The notes under the pieces were generated by a model. The model was not told the DNA's origin and searched no databases. It saw only the letters and a list, made by a program, of their open reading frames with translations. From Microcyclospora pomicola (lineage: Eukaryota; Ascomycota; Dothideomycetes; Capnodiales), in NCBI GenBank assembly GCA_002786065.1, contig NHNY01000013.1:372001-436000 (forward strand): DNA of 64,000 nt, given 5' to 3'. Positions 23,246 through 35,458 of this stretch are shown piece after piece (positions within the stretch are counted from its first letter, which is position 1; each line of letters starts with the position of its first letter). Made by a program: the position numbers and the translations under genes.

Positions 23246-25433
23246 TCAGTTCTTTGCAGGATGTGTTGGCGCCGACCACCACGGCTTTGGCGCACCTGTC
23301 CAACCCGGCTCGGAGGTATACGTCGACCAGTGCTCGGAGAACGTGACCGAGCTGGTGGGAACGATGGGAGTCGAGGCGTTTGACCTCTTAGCCGCCGCAT
23401 CGAACAGAGCCTGAATATCCGCCTGCCACTGTGCAACATCTGGCCGTAGAATCCTACGATCGTAGGTGAGAAGACCGTTGACCTCGCCTTCCACGTCTGT
23501 CGTCTGCGTGTACACCGCTCCGCTGCAGGAGAACAGCTCAGTTTGCTGGCGGAGTTCATCCAGCACGACATGCCCGCGGTAGTTCCACGCTTCGAGCGTG
23601 GTGTCAATCTCGTAGGTCTGGTTGATCGTGTCGATGGCTTCCTGCACGTTCCACAGATGCTCGATGGAGACGTTGTTCCCCAGCCCGCCGAATTCTCCTT
23701 GGAATCCTATCCGACTGGGGTCATACGGCACCGAGTTGAGAGAATAGAAAGGTGAGCCGCACTGCGGGTTAGCGTAGTGGTGATTGTCGCTAAAGTCGCC
23801 CGCTCCATGGTCGTACCATCCAGTGGTGGAGTCCACCAGTCTCGTAGGATCGAGCTCTTTCACACGAGCGGTCAGTCCAAACTCAGGGTAGTAAGGATAC
23901 GTGACCTGTCCCCAACCCTCATTATAAACGACCCATGCTACAATGCTAGGGTAATTCCGGTGCTGAGTAACCAAAAGCTCGAGCTGGCGACCGAACTCTG
24001 CTTGTTGCGCATCATTCGGGAGGATGTCGACGATAGTGCAATTGGGCAACGTCTTGGTACCAGTCGGTAATGAAGGCATGTCCTGGATTAGCATGATGCC
24101 CATTTCATCTGCGGCCTTGTAGAATAGCGGGTTCTCGACTTTGATCTAATGTTGCTTAGCAGTCGATCACCATAGGCCATATATGAGAATGCACTTACAT
24201 GTTTTCTTAGCATATTGAAGCCAAGGCTTTTGAGTGTTTTTATGTCGTATATCATAGCTTCAAAGTTGGGCGGCGTGTATAGACCGTCAGGCCAAAAGCC
24301 CTGGTCGAGAGTTCCAAACAGAAATATAAACTCGCCATTGAGCAAAGGACGTTCGACTCCGTTCACGAGGCCACGCGAGATGGTCCGGAAGCCAGTGTAG
24401 CTTGTAACTACATCACTGCCAAGCTTGACCTCGATGTCATAAAGGTTGGGCGAGCTTGGTGTCCACAAGCTGGGGCTTGATACGGAGAACGTGCAAGCAG
24501 ATCCGGACTGGCAGTCATGTGTGCCAACCGTGTCCTTAGAATTGCGATCGACCACTGATATATTTACGACAGAGCTGGAGTTGCTGGAGCTGGTGATCGT
24601 GGCATTCACTGCGAGCAGTCGTCAGCAGTAGAGCGTGATCTCGAGCAGAAGATAATCACCAAGACCATCAGCACCAGCGCTCAGATGCAGATCTGTGATG
24701 TGGTTCACGGGAGCCGATTCGATCCACACCTGCTGCCAGATTCCACTGCAGGGACGATAGAATATGTGAGACGGATTCAATGTCTGCTTGCCAATTGGGA
24801 TCACGTATCCATCGCTGTCGGTGGGATCATGAACGAACACCAGACTAGATAGTGTCGCGCTTCAGTGATGGCCCAATACAGACTCGTTGATGCCATGTCT
24901 ACTCACAGCGTATTGGCGCCACTCCTTAAGTAATCCGTCACGTCGATAGTGAAACTGAAATAGCCACCACGATGAAAGCCTGCCTGCTGCCCGTTCACGA
25001 ACACAGTCGCTTCGTAATCGACGGCTCCGAAATTGAGCAGAACACGATCTCCGCTCCACGAAGAAGGGACGGAAAACGAGGTGGAGAACCAAGAATAAAG
25101 ATTGTCCAGAGTCTGAATCCCGGACAGCCCACTTTCCAGACAACTCGGGATCAGAACTTCGTGTGCAAGTGTCTGATCTGTGGGTGGGCTGTTGACGGCA
25201 TCCAGACTCGATGCATTTTCGTATGTCCAGATTCCATTCAGACTCTGCCATTGGGATCGTTGGAGCTGGGGCCGCGGATACTCGGGCCAAGGATCTGTGC
25301 CGACATTATAGGTCCAGTCCGTGTCCAGAGGAGGAGCTTGAACAGCATACTTTGTGGCCTGCCGACGCTGAGGAGACAGTGCGGCAGTATTTACCGCGAG
25401 CAAGGCGACTGAGAAGAAAGAAAGCTGCATCAT
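23246..25433 (-). CDS. secreted glycoside hydrolase family 2 protein
   Basis: A GH2-type beta-glycosidase (beta-galactosidase, beta-glucuronidase or beta-mannosidase-like), probably acting on extracellular oligo- or polysaccharides. Exons 25433-24907, 24844-24660, 24608-24199 and 24145-23246 give about 673 residues. A signal peptide is clear (MQLSFFSVALLAVNTAAL, with a basic QRRQ afterwards). The sugar-binding jelly-roll domain follows (LNGIWTYE, IPSCLESGLSG, LLNFGAVDYEATVFVNG, HRGGYFSF), then an Ig-like domain, then the TIM barrel. The presumed acid/base Glu is in VVYNEGWGQ (~450) and the nucleophile Glu in FQGEFGG (~525). The ATG doublet at 25433/25430 is chosen because it places the signal peptide at the very N-terminus. 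The second intron uses a weak GTGATT donor. Substrate cannot be told from sequence. Confidence 0.88.
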
Positions 25434-26265
25434 TGATGCGGAGGAGGAAGAGAAGAGCTGAAGTTGGCAGAGGCAATAAAGAGACGGGAGGGGGAACAGC
25501 AGTGAGTCTCGTATATAAGTGTCAATGCCTCGAAAGGTTATTCGCATGACCTACCTGTACCTACGCATCTACCTGCATTGCGGTGAGCCAGCAGCGCATG
25601 ATGAGGCTCATATTTGAGGTGATGTAAAGCAGCTCTCCACTTCGTCCCATGGCTTGGTCCAGGGTGCTGATGCTTCATACGAAATACCGTTCGGTCCATG
25701 ACGATGTCTTGGGCGTAGGAGCGTTACATCGAAATCTGATGGATAACAAGGCGGCCGCATCACGATATGAGCGAACGGCAGCAGAAGAGGGGGATGCAGG
25801 TCGTCTTGGACGGGTCGTGGAGGGGAAGGATGATCGTCGCGACGGGGGTGATGTCGTTGCTCGGCTGGCTCCTTTTGTGCTTAGATGATGATCACACCTC
25901 TGCCTGGCCTTCCACTTCAGCCGATTGCTGCCGCACTAATCACAAAGTCAATTATGGAGTGTCCTTGGACTACATCATCGCCAAGTGATCACAAAATATG
26001 CATGAGGTATGTACCGACAAACCTGGGCAATTGGTGTGACTGAGCGTCTACTTCCACATGCGTATACCAAATTTCGGTCGAGTAGAAAATGTCTGCATAG
26101 CACTAGGTTCAGACTTTCAATGACCTGGAAATAATACTTCAAAGCGTCCGTTTACTTAATGCTATCGCAAAAGGCTCAAGACTCCTCCCATATGCTCCCT
26201 CTAACAAACGATCTGATAATGCTTACGAACATGCGACCAGATCGCATCGCTACTCGTAAAATGTA
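25434..26265. other. intergenic region upstream of the GH2 gene
   Basis: This ~830 bp holds the GH2 promoter and the 3' side of the hydrolase gene. No convincing coding frame is seen. Confidence 0.55.
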
Positions 26266-27477
26266 TCACAGTATTTTGGCAAATCCCACAATACTCCTGA
26301 TCGCCCCGTGGTATAGCTCCGGAACGGCTTTCCTGAAGATCAGGCTCGCACAATGTGTCGTGCCTAGATTGACGTGCCCAACAGTACTGACACCCGCTTG
26401 TATCAATTTGCGACAATATGCAACTCCCTCGTCTCGCAAAGGGTCCAACTCGTCCATGGCCAGCATGTGAGGAGGTAAACCTTCGAGATCCGCTGTGGTC
26501 GCATGGTATGGCCACGCCAAGGCGTTTGACGTATCGGTGGTCCTTGGGGTGTAGACGTGGGCCATATACGCTCGTGGGGTGGTGTGCAGATAGTATCCGT
26601 TGTTTTCGATCAGGGATGGCAGATCGCGCAGCTTTCTTTCGTCCATCCAAGTGTACGCATTGCTGATATATGGAGCGCAGGCATATACTCCGTTTATCTG
26701 GTAGAGCCATTCTTCACGTTTTGCCGAGATTGCAACAGCTAACGCAAGGTTGGCTCCACCATCAAATCCGTGTAGGACTATGTTACGAATGCCAAGAGAC
26801 TCGCGTTCGGCGTGGATGTATTTGACGGCGTCGCAGCAATCTTTCAATCCAGAAGGAAACGGATGATGTTGATTGCTCTGCGCATCCCAAGCGTTCCGAA
26901 AATCGACCGCAATACATAGCAAGCCAGAGGCGGCTAGTGATGTGCACCAGCGGTTATTGATCGTATCATCAGACACTCCCACAGTCATGCCGCCAGGACG
27001 AAAATAGACGATGCATGGGAGTAGCCCGCCCTTCACAACCGGCCTTGTTATGCGTAGGAGAATGGTGTTGCCATCGGATCCCGTGAGGCTTTCTACCCAG
27101 CTCTCCGTGTCGAGCTCGAAGTCATCACTGGGAAGGTCGTTGGGTAGCGTAGCATAAATCTGTCCGAGCTGGTTCTCCATTTCCGCGAGACTGGTTCCTA
27201 TCTCCTTTGCAGTCGAAGCGAAAGAAAGTGACGCCACAGATGATGGCACACGGCCGCGATCGAGACCGATTTGCTGCAGGGCTGAGACCAGAGCTGGGTT
27301 CGCGCGTGGGTCTGAAGCGAGGTCGAGATTCATGTCACCAAGTCGGCCAGGGGGTTGGAATGGAAGAACGCTGCTGTAAGACTCCATTCTCTGAAGAGAA
27401 GGAGGCGATTTCCTCAACGTGGGACTTCGGCTCTGCTGACTTTCGTGACTGTCCAACCTGCGCCGTTTGGATGTCAT
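26266..27477 (-). CDS. alpha/beta hydrolase fold-3 protein with Asp at the nucleophile elbow
   Basis: Intronless, 403 residues, starting at the ATG at 27477. A basic, disordered N-terminus (~1-45) precedes a helical cap and a hormone-sensitive-lipase-type alpha/beta hydrolase core. In place of the usual oxyanion HGG(G) the protein has FRPGGM (~159-164), and in place of GDSAGG it has HGFDGGANLALA (~236-247), putting Asp239 where the catalytic Ser is expected. The presumed acid Asp (LDPLRD, ~345) and His (GTTHC, ~375) are kept. It may be a non-catalytic receptor-like member, or use Asp as nucleophile as haloalkane dehalogenases and epoxide hydrolases do. No signal peptide is seen, so it is probably cytosolic. 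Fold assignment is good; activity is unknown. Confidence 0.82.
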   Translation of the reverse strand: MTSKRRRLDSHESQQSRSPTLRKSPPSLQRMESYSSVLPFQPPGRLGDMNLDLASDPRANPALVSALQQIGLDRGRVPSSVASLSFASTAKEIGTSLAEMENQLGQIYATLPNDLPSDDFELDTESWVESLTGSDGNTILLRITRPVVKGGLLPCIVYFRPGGMTVGVSDDTINNRWCTSLAASGLLCIAVDFRNAWDAQSNQHHPFPSGLKDCCDAVKYIHAERESLGIRNIVLHGFDGGANLALAVAISAKREEWLYQINGVYACAPYISNAYTWMDERKLRDLPSLIENNGYYLHTTPRAYMAHVYTPRTTDTSNALAWPYHATTADLEGLPPHMLAMDELDPLRDEGVAYCRKLIQAGVSTVGHVNLGTTHCASLIFRKAVPELYHGAIRSIVGFAKIL

Positions 27478-29851
27478 GCCTCAACTTGTGCTGGGAAGTC
27501 GCGATTGAACAATGGTATAGTTGGACATACTGGCATAGAACAACGAAGCACACACCTACCTATATATCAGAATGTAGGCATATATCTTATGCAGGCCTAA
27601 GTTCCCTGGGCAATATTAGGCAGTGCTAGTCGAAGAAGCTGATCGACCTACTTTGCATGTCTATTAGCATTCGACGTTGATTACAGTGGCAAACGCGGCA
27701 GCGAGTGAACTCAGCGACCACTATCAAACTCATCCCGGACCGGCCAAAGATGGTTTGGGTCGGCCGAGAAAGAGTCCTTCTCGACTTTGGCCCGGGGCGG
27801 ACATATGTCCACCGTCAGGATAAGCTCGGCGCTCCTGGCTCTCGCGGCTACAGCAGCTGGGCTCATAGCGGCTTAGAGTCCAGACAGCAACGTTTGGCCC
27901 AATCATCTCCCATCCGTAGAAGGTTGAGCAGCTTCATACGCCGTACTCGGCGAGACGAAGGGAAGAAAACACGTTGAAAGTTGACGAGAAGACGAGCGAA
28001 CTATTGGGCCGTCGGGGGTAAACTTGGCCGACTATGCGATGATTCCGTCATCGCGGGAGTACAGATGTAGTCGTCCTTCGAGCTCCCATTATCTGCTGAT
28101 CGCCGTTTCGTTGCGCTATCCTCATAGACGCGGAGATTATCTCATCACTCGCTCGAGTAACCAAGTATCGGATCGCATGCGTGAGACTAATCTGGCCTAG
28201 CTTTCTGTTTGCAAACTGATAACCTCTGGTTTGACTTGACATGAAGCTTGCCTCCAGAGAGCATCGGATTTCTAATGACAAGCCTCCCTGTCGTCTTTCA
28301 ACGTCACGAACTGTGCCATAAGCCATGCTGATCTACCCCTATTCAAGACGGACGGTGTTGCCGAGTGGCCACCTTCAAATGACCTGGAATCACCGCAGGC
28401 TTGGCCAATCTCAAGATTACCGTGCCGTAGATTGAAGCTACGACTCGCACGCAATCACTATAAGCTGGCAAGTCGATCATGAGACTGGCACGAACATGCC
28501 TAATTCGACTGACTGACCAATACTCTTCTCGAATGCTCTGGAAGAAATCCGCGGATGCTCCGACCTCATGCCGCGGATGCTCCAATTGCTTCGCAAAATG
28601 GTCGCTGGCGGTGCAATCAACCTTCATCCCCGAAATACCATGCAACGACGATCAGGCGAAGCATCGCTCATGCCGGTGGCAAAGATGCTCTAGCTGGATG
28701 TTTGGGACTTGCCCCTGTCTGCCGAGTGGTGCACGTTGATCCAGCGCATAGTCATCGTAGGTAATGCTCGAGTTGCGCATGCTCGTTGGTGTACGTGTCG
28801 ACCGTGTCGACCCTTGGCGGCCTCTCCGTTTTTAACTCCATGTCGACCATACAGGTCTACACAGGACTGTCACAGTGACAGCCACAATGGCTAGCACGAC
28901 GACACAGCTTCAGTGGTGTCCCTTCGGAATAACCCCCTCCCTGAACACTGCATCTGTAACATGTTGTACAGTACGGACGCTTGCCATGTTTACCAGCTGT
29001 GACCTGAGACGAATGCGGTGGGCAGCCACCGACCAAAGCTTGATATGATCTGGTTTAGACATCCCTTAGCACAGAGTGCCCGACGAAACCAAATGATTGA
29101 TACTATGCCTTAGGCTAGGAAGGTATCATTTCGGCAGAGCACCTCTGCACACAATCAGCTTCGCCCCGGTGCGGTCTCTTGTCAGTCGAGGCCTGCAGCG
29201 GAGGTAAGACTTCCGTATCAGAAGATGTTCTTGTGCCTGACAGTGCCTCCTGTTAGTCGAGGTAGCATCATCTTCGACATCGTGTGAACAAGGTACTGTA
29301 GTCATAAGTCGTAGACGTGTGACAGCTCCGATCCGCCATATCCCTCGAAATCTCAAATATCCTTGGGAACGTCGACCAATATCACTACTTTCAACATGAA
29401 TGAGCTCTACAACAAGAAGCGAATGATATAACGGTAGCACATCCGGCACTTTGACATATTCCGTGACTGTGAGAGATAAAACGGGATCTGATTCGGCGGA
29501 ACATGTCGGGACGAAAAGCGGCCGGATATGAACAGCCCCGCGATATGCCCCTCTCTGCCATCACAGGCCAATTCGAGCCCATCTGACGACCACCAGACAA
29601 TGTTCGGCGGCCTTTGTAGGCTCATTACCGCGGCAATTACTGGGCATCAGGATCTATCTTCGTCCTGGGCTTCCCGTCTTGTCGTTTAAAAGCGAACGAT
29701 ATCGTGTGACCTCGACCGCAGCCTCTTTGCAAGTGACTCGTGCTATATCTGTGTTTGTGGCAGCTCCCATCTTATAGACTTGCCATTACCCCACCGCTTC
29801 TGTCACGCACACGATCGAGATTGTAACACTGCATCACGCACGACTGCAGCC
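27478..29851. other. 2.4 kb intergenic region between divergent hydrolase and fbp1
   Basis: No supportable gene. Frames on both strands are short and overlapping. A tRNA-Ser/Leu-like 5' half at ~28350 lacks a proper T arm and is not called. The last ~200 bp forms the fbp1 promoter and leader. Confidence 0.55.
29536..29794 (+). promoter_or_regulatory. CreA/Mig1-like motifs ahead of fbp1
   Basis: CCCCGC at 29536-29541 and CCCCAC at 29789-29794 match SYGGRG on the opposite strand, the binding motif of the carbon catabolite repressor CreA. Repression of gluconeogenesis by glucose is well known, so the sites are plausible. The motif is short and common, so this is weak evidence. Confidence 0.3.
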
Positions 29852-31020
29852 ATGGCGAGCGGTTCCAATGGCGAGAGTGGTGTGATGGGTACGGAGAAGA
29901 TCAACACAGATATCATCACCCTCACCAGATTCTTGACTGAGGAGCAGACCAAGCACAAGGAAGCTACAGGTGACTTCACGTAGGTCCAGACGCGGTCTCT
30001 GTCAGTTCTTCGACCGCAATAGCTAACTCTGAACGCGAACAGACTTCTCTGCCATGCTCTGCAATTCTCCTTCAAGTCGATCGCCTACTACATCCGAAGA
30101 GCTTCCCTCATCAACCTTGGCGGTCTTGCCGGCTCCTCAAACACTACCGGAGATGATCAAAAGAAGCTTGACGTGATTGGAAATGATCTGTTCATTGCCG
30201 CCATGAAGTCATCAGGACGTGTGCGCGTGCTGGTATCAGAGGAAGAGGACGAGGCTATCATATACGATGACTACCCTGGTGCAAGATATGCAGTGGCTTG
30301 CGATCCGATCGATGGTAGCAGCAATCTTGACGCTGGAGTGTCTGTGGGTACCATCTTTGGCATCCACAAGCTCGCTGAGGGATCCAAGGGCACGAAGGAG
30401 GATCTGCTGAAGCCAGGTACCGAGCTCGTAGCTGCCGGATTCACCATGTACGGCGCCTCCACCCAACTGGTCTTGACCATGAAAGATGGTCCAGTCAATG
30501 GATTCACAATGGACAACTCCCTCGGTGAATTCATCCTTTCACACCCAAACATGCAGATGCCCAAGAAGCGGTCAATCTACAGCTGTAACGAGGGAAACAG
30601 CAAATACTGGGAGGCGCCGGTGCTGGAGTGGGTCGAGAGCCTCAAGCAGGCCGAGAAGCCATACTCCGCACGATACATCGGCTCCATGGTGGCCGACGCA
30701 TACCGCACGTTGCTGTACGGCGGTATCTTCGCATACCCTGCGGACAAGAAGAGCCCCAAGGGTAAGCTCAGAATCCTGTACGAGTGTGCGCCCATGGCCA
30801 TGGTCTTCGAGAATGGTAAGTCCTCACACGTCTATGGCGATCCCGCAGTTCGTGGCTAACAAATCCTGCAGCTGGTGGTCAAGCAATTGACAGCCACATG
30901 CGTCGTCTAATGACTCTGGTTCCCGAGCACATCCACGACCGCAGTGGTATTTTCCTTGGTAGCTACGACGAAGTGCAGAAGGTTATTGACGTGCACGCGA
31001 AACATGGAATCACAGCATAA
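29852..31020 (+). CDS. fbp1: fructose-1,6-bisphosphatase
   Basis: Cytosolic gluconeogenic enzyme hydrolysing fructose-1,6-bisphosphate to fructose-6-phosphate. Exons 29852-29979, 30043-30815 and 30872-31020 give 349 residues, the family's normal length. Visible are the N-terminal TDIITLTRFL segment, the metal-binding DPIDGSSNLD (~130), the substrate loop region GKLRILYECAPMA and the C-terminal block GSYDEVQKVIDVH. The N-terminal ATGGCGAGC at 29852 is the first ATG in frame and has a good context (ccATGg). The two introns (63 and 56 nt) have standard GT-AG ends. It is divergent from the hydrolase gene and leads a run of plus-strand genes. Confidence 0.96.
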
Positions 31021-31866
31021 GTTACTGGTCAGTGAGACGTGTTAGCTTGCCGGTTCAAACGTATACATAACTTACAAAACTTATTCGACCATGATCCTGG
31101 GCAACAGATTGTCAAGTCCACTGGCGTAGGTGCTTGGTCTATGTGTTTAGATGTCTTTGAGTGCGTTTACGGTCCAGCGACTTAACATCTCTCACCAGCA
31201 GACACGCGCTGGGGGTGGAATTGTTGCCTCAGGCAGCTCTTCTGCTTGCACCCGCAAATATGTCATCTAGTAATCATCATGAGCTGTGTATGAAGCCACG
31301 GATGGTACAGTCGCATCCGGCAGCATTGTCAGCTGTAATGTGCTCGATAAGAGATGAACAGCGTTAGGCAAAGTCAGAGACTCAGGCATTCTACAGAGCG
31401 AAGCAGAATGACGCCCGGGCGAACGCCAAGAGTCTAGACTAGCTCAGCCTTTCAGCCTCAGCCTCAGCCTACGGTACATGCCCGTTTGAGAGACAGCCGT
31501 GAATCCATATAAGTAAATGAGAGAGAGTCCTGACCAGTCCTGCCGTCATGTAACAGTTTCATGTATGTGATTTTGGCCACACCGTAGGTAAGCATCAGTG
31601 CGGATTTGGCGGGAACATTCGAACAAAAGTCCTAGACACAAGACTGATTTTGAGGACAGCTGGGAAAATGCTGTACGATGAAAAGCTCAGCTGATGTAGT
31701 GATGTGACTATCTTCACTGCTGTCAGGCGACCAAGAGGCCATTGATCTCGTTGCCATAAGTTCTTCCACCGCAGCAGAAGTATATCCCGACACGTTGCTA
31801 TCTGTCGAGCGGTATACTCTTCTCAACACTTTGGGCTAAGGTACAGAACGAATCAAACCTCCTGCA
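31021..31866. other. intergenic region after fbp1
   Basis: About 850 bp with the fbp1 3' UTR and the next promoter. A short TCAGCC repeat lies at ~31452-31470. No coding frame is supported. Confidence 0.55.
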
Positions 31867-32954
31867 ATGCGGTTTGATCTTGGTAGGTCAAGACGGTGTC
31901 ATCTCAAGTTGCTGCCATTTTGACTGATCACTGTCCAGACTATTGGAGTGATTTGGCGCAAAATGCATTTCTCCAGATCACTCCCTCGACCAACTGGGCC
32001 AATAGTGTCATCGAGCCCTACAAAGGACTCCCGTTCGGCCCATATCTTCATGCCTCCAGACCTAGACGGCTGCGATCACTGACCGCGCCACTATCTGAGC
32101 CTCAGGGTATCAGCGGTGTCTGGTGGAACGTCTCACGATTCCCTATGTCTGGGGCCGTGCAGCAGACACTAGATCAGAAGCAATGCGCGTTGTTGTCGAA
32201 ATTACCCCTCGATATCCTGCTCATCATTTACGAGATGGTGTTGGGCGGCATGATCTTCCATCTGTCTGCTCAGAATCCAAGATCTCGAACCACCCTCACC
32301 AAATGCAACCAGCCCAGCTGGATCGGCGACCAACCACATGAGTGCCATTCGTACAGCGCCCAGAGCTGGTATCCTGCATCTCGCGAAGAATCCCACGAAA
32401 CCAGCAGTCTCTTGCCATTACTCTTGACCTGCCGCCAGGTGTATTCTGAAGCCATCAAAATGTTATACAGCACCAACACCTTCGAAGTTCGGCAGAACTT
32501 CCTGGCCTTCCGCTTTCTCACCATGACGATCCCGCGACCAAGACTACAGACTATCCGTAACTTCCGCTGGCACATGAGGATCCCGCACCATCCTCAGACG
32601 AACGGTCGCTCTCGTCGAGACTGGAGTGGCCTCTTTGAGTTCTTCACCAAGGAAATGCCTGGGCTTAAGCATCTGTTCCTGCAGCTGCAGACTATGCCGC
32701 CTATGGTGACCCAAATCCGGCAGACTGCTGACATTGATGGGGTTGACTGGATCCACCCCATCATGCTGATGACCATGAACACCAATCGAAAGCGTAACTG
32801 CAAGCTTGAGATTGCTATGGTAGGCGTCACGCATGATTGCCTAGTCGTGTTAAATGAGGTTCAATTAGCCCATCCGGAAGCGACCTCGAAGGACATCTTG
32901 CATAAAGCATGCGTCAGATTTCATGAACAACTACGACTGAGTTTGGAGACGTAG
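31867..32954 (+). CDS. DUF7730-like fungal protein
   Basis: This resembles a large fungal family of unknown function that shares a weak F-box-like opening (LLSKLPLDILLIIYEMVLGG) followed by LLLTCRQVYSEAIKMLYSTNTF. I propose a 16 nt first exon (31867-31882), a 56 nt intron with GTAGGT donor, TGACTGATC branch and CCAG acceptor, and a second exon 31939-32954, giving about 343 residues (MRFDLDYWSDL...). Without this intron the frame has no ATG before residue 30 or so. The middle holds helical repeats with conserved LQTIRNFRWHMRI and LFEFFTKEMPGLKHLFLQ. Such proteins are often tied to species-specific expansions; no function is established that I know of. Confidence 0.7.
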
Positions 32955-33703
32955 ACGACTGCGTAACGGAAAGAAGCAATGATTTTGATGAGAGTTTCGC
33001 TCAGCAGAGTTCTTATGCTCTGTACTGCTTGACATAGGCGTCTATATCTGACGAATCTCCTTCTTGCATGTAATTGCGACCTGGCTTACCGCTAGGGACT
33101 GGCGACGATGCGGTACTAGATGAATCTCACGTTCCGACAGCATGAAAGCCACGAGAGTCCGTGGGGGCTTCAACGTTCGGTACCGAGGAAGCTGTCTATT
33201 CTGGGCCTGGGGACTGCATTTGTGGCACACTGTCGCATCATGAAGTCGACGCTATATCGGTTTTCGACAATATGGCACCAATGGATCTGTGCGGACTCTT
33301 TTGACGATATTGATTGATATTGTCAATGATTGGCGGATAACGCAGCTTAGCGGGGAGAAGAAGCATCATGCTCTGAGGTTTGCAGCTGATGCTGACCTAT
33401 GCCTTGTATATGTCACATTATGGGCGGTGAAGCGCTGCAATAGCATCGAATTGTGCTTACCAGATGCTAGGATACGCTACCGAATAGTGATATCTTCCCT
33501 ATCCATTCTGTCCTCCAGTGGAAGCATGTCATATAAAGACCCATTTTCCCCAGGATTTTCCTCCGGATTTTCCAGCTCGTTACCAGTCGTGCATGCTGGA
33601 GTGAGAACGACTCACTATCAGACGCGGCATGATCTGATCACCAGCGACCTCAGTCTCGCCAAACAGCTTATCATCCCCTCGGACCAGGACCAGAATCTCC
33701 AAG
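32955..33703. other. intergenic region and leader of the MFS gene
   Basis: No gene is supported apart from the uORF listed separately, which begins at 33526. Confidence 0.55.
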
Positions 33704-33714
33704 ATGACTGTTAG
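33526..33714 (+). other. 62-codon uORF overlapping the MFS start codon
   Basis: An ATG at 33526 opens 62 codons (beginning MSYKDPFSPGF) and stops at 33712-33714, eleven bases past the first base of the MFS start codon at 33704 and in another frame. If the transcript begins upstream, this uORF would oppose translation of the transporter. It could also be a true N-terminus joined by splicing I could not find in phase. Confidence 0.4.
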
Positions 33715-35458
33715 AAGCACTGTACGTTCATAAGCAGCAACTTCTCTCCCCATTCCATCGCATCATTCACAGCTTGGCTTCTGAGTGCAACAGCACGATC
33801 GTCCACTAACGACCGCGTAGGGAAAACAGCTGCTGAAGCGCACTCCTGAAATCGAGCAGCGTGCTCTTGGCTTCGGCTTCCCGACTTGGAAGAAATGGAC
33901 CATCCTGAGCGTCATCTTCCTCGTCCAGATCTCAATGAATTTCAACGCTGCCATCTACGGTACTGCCGTGCCAGGCATGAAGAAGGAATTCGGCATCTCC
34001 AACCCACTCGCCAAGCTTGGCCAATGTCTTTTCCTCGTCATGTACGCATTTGGTTGTGAACTGTGGGCACCCTTCAGTGAGGAGTAAGTTTCCGCTTCTC
34101 GTACTTTTCGATCATGGCCACTGACAGTACCTCAGATTTGGTCGTAAACCTGTCTTACAAATCAGTCTTTTCCTTGTCAATCTCTGCCAAATACCCTGCG
34201 CACTCGCTGGCCACTTCTGGCTCGTAGTCGCATTCCGCTTCTTGGGAGGTTTGTCTTCGGCCGGTGGATCCGTTACGCTGGGTATGGTCGCGGATATGTG
34301 GGGACCAGACGAGCACCACTACGGCCTGAATCTTGTCGTCGGCGCGTCCGTTGGCGGATCAGTCATTGCGCCTATCTTTGGTGGATTAATCGGTCAATAC
34401 CTCGACTGGAGGTGGGTGTTTTGGATCTCGCTGATCCTCGGCGCTGTCACCCAGGCTATTCATCTCTGCATCCCCGAGACCAGGACCGACGTTCTCATGG
34501 ATAGAGAGGCTCAGCGCCTACGCGGAAATGGCCAAGACGTATGGGGACCAAACGAAATCCGTGGCACGGTCTGGCAGCGCTTGAATTTTCGCCACTGCCT
34601 ACAGCTGATTTGGCGGCCTTATAAAATGCTGCTTACTGAGCCAATTGTCGGATTTCTGTCTCTGCTTAGTGGCTTCAGTGATGCGCTCATCTTCACGGGG
34701 CTGGACTCGTTCTCTATGGTTATGGATAAGTGGGATTTTACCACTGTGCAGAAGGGATTGTCGTTCTTACCGTACGTCGCATAGGATCCACCTGTCTTCT
34801 TAATCGTTTGCTAACCTCACGAACTAGACTCTTGATCTCGTACTTCCTGACGTGGGGGTCGTTCCAAGTTGTCTACCATCGCGATCAGCGTCGCATCAAA
34901 TCTGGCGCGAAGCTCTCCCCAGAACATCGCCTCTGGTGGCTTCTGTACCTCGTGCCCTTCTCCGCGATTGGGCTGTTTGGCTTCGCATGGTGCTCCCTCG
35001 GTCCCCCTCACGTCCATTGGATTGCTCCCCTGCTCTTCACCGGCTGTATCGGCGTGGCCAACTACGCAATCTACATGGCTACGATCAATTACATGACCGC
35101 GGCGTATGGCGAGTATGCCGCTTCCGCGACTGGTGGAAATGGCTTCTGTCGCGATTTCCTGGCTGGCTTGGCCGCACTATACACTACGCCGTTCTACTCC
35201 AACATCGCCACCGGCACCAAGTTTCAGCTGGTCGTTCCAACGTTGATTCTGAGTGCTGTGGCTGTGCTTTTATCCATACCTGTCTATGTCTTTTATCTTA
35301 AAGGCGAGTACTTCCGCAAGCGCTCTAAGCTAGCAATGAGGATAGAGAAGGAAAGGGAGGAGGGAGAAGAGGATGAAGAACCGCAGCCGCTCATGAGTGA
35401 AATCCCCAAGCACCCACTGTTACTGATAGAACAGAATGAGGCTAATGACGAGGCGTAA
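33704..35458 (+). CDS. MFS transporter, DHA1-like
   Basis: A 12-helix drug:H+ antiporter-type major facilitator. Exons 33704-33721, 33821-34083, 34136-34771 and 34828-35458 give about 515 residues. The first helix is ILSVIFLVQISMNFNAAIYG. The family signature after helix 2 reads LWAPFSEEFGRKPVLQ, followed by RFLGGLSSAGGSV and, in helix 5, SVGGSVIAPIFGG. This is the polyamine/multidrug branch of fungal DHA1. The cytosolic C-tail is Glu-rich. The first exon is only six codons; the intron after it has a CTAAC branch site and a TAG acceptor and restores the frame exactly. The substrate cannot be predicted. An overlapping uORF precedes the start. Confidence 0.88.

Noticed and set aside
28343-28425. 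tRNA-Ser/Leu-like sequence
   Set aside because: The 5' part (GTTGCCGAGTGG) and weak acceptor pairing resemble a tRNA, but the A box has a mismatch and no B box or proper T arm follows.
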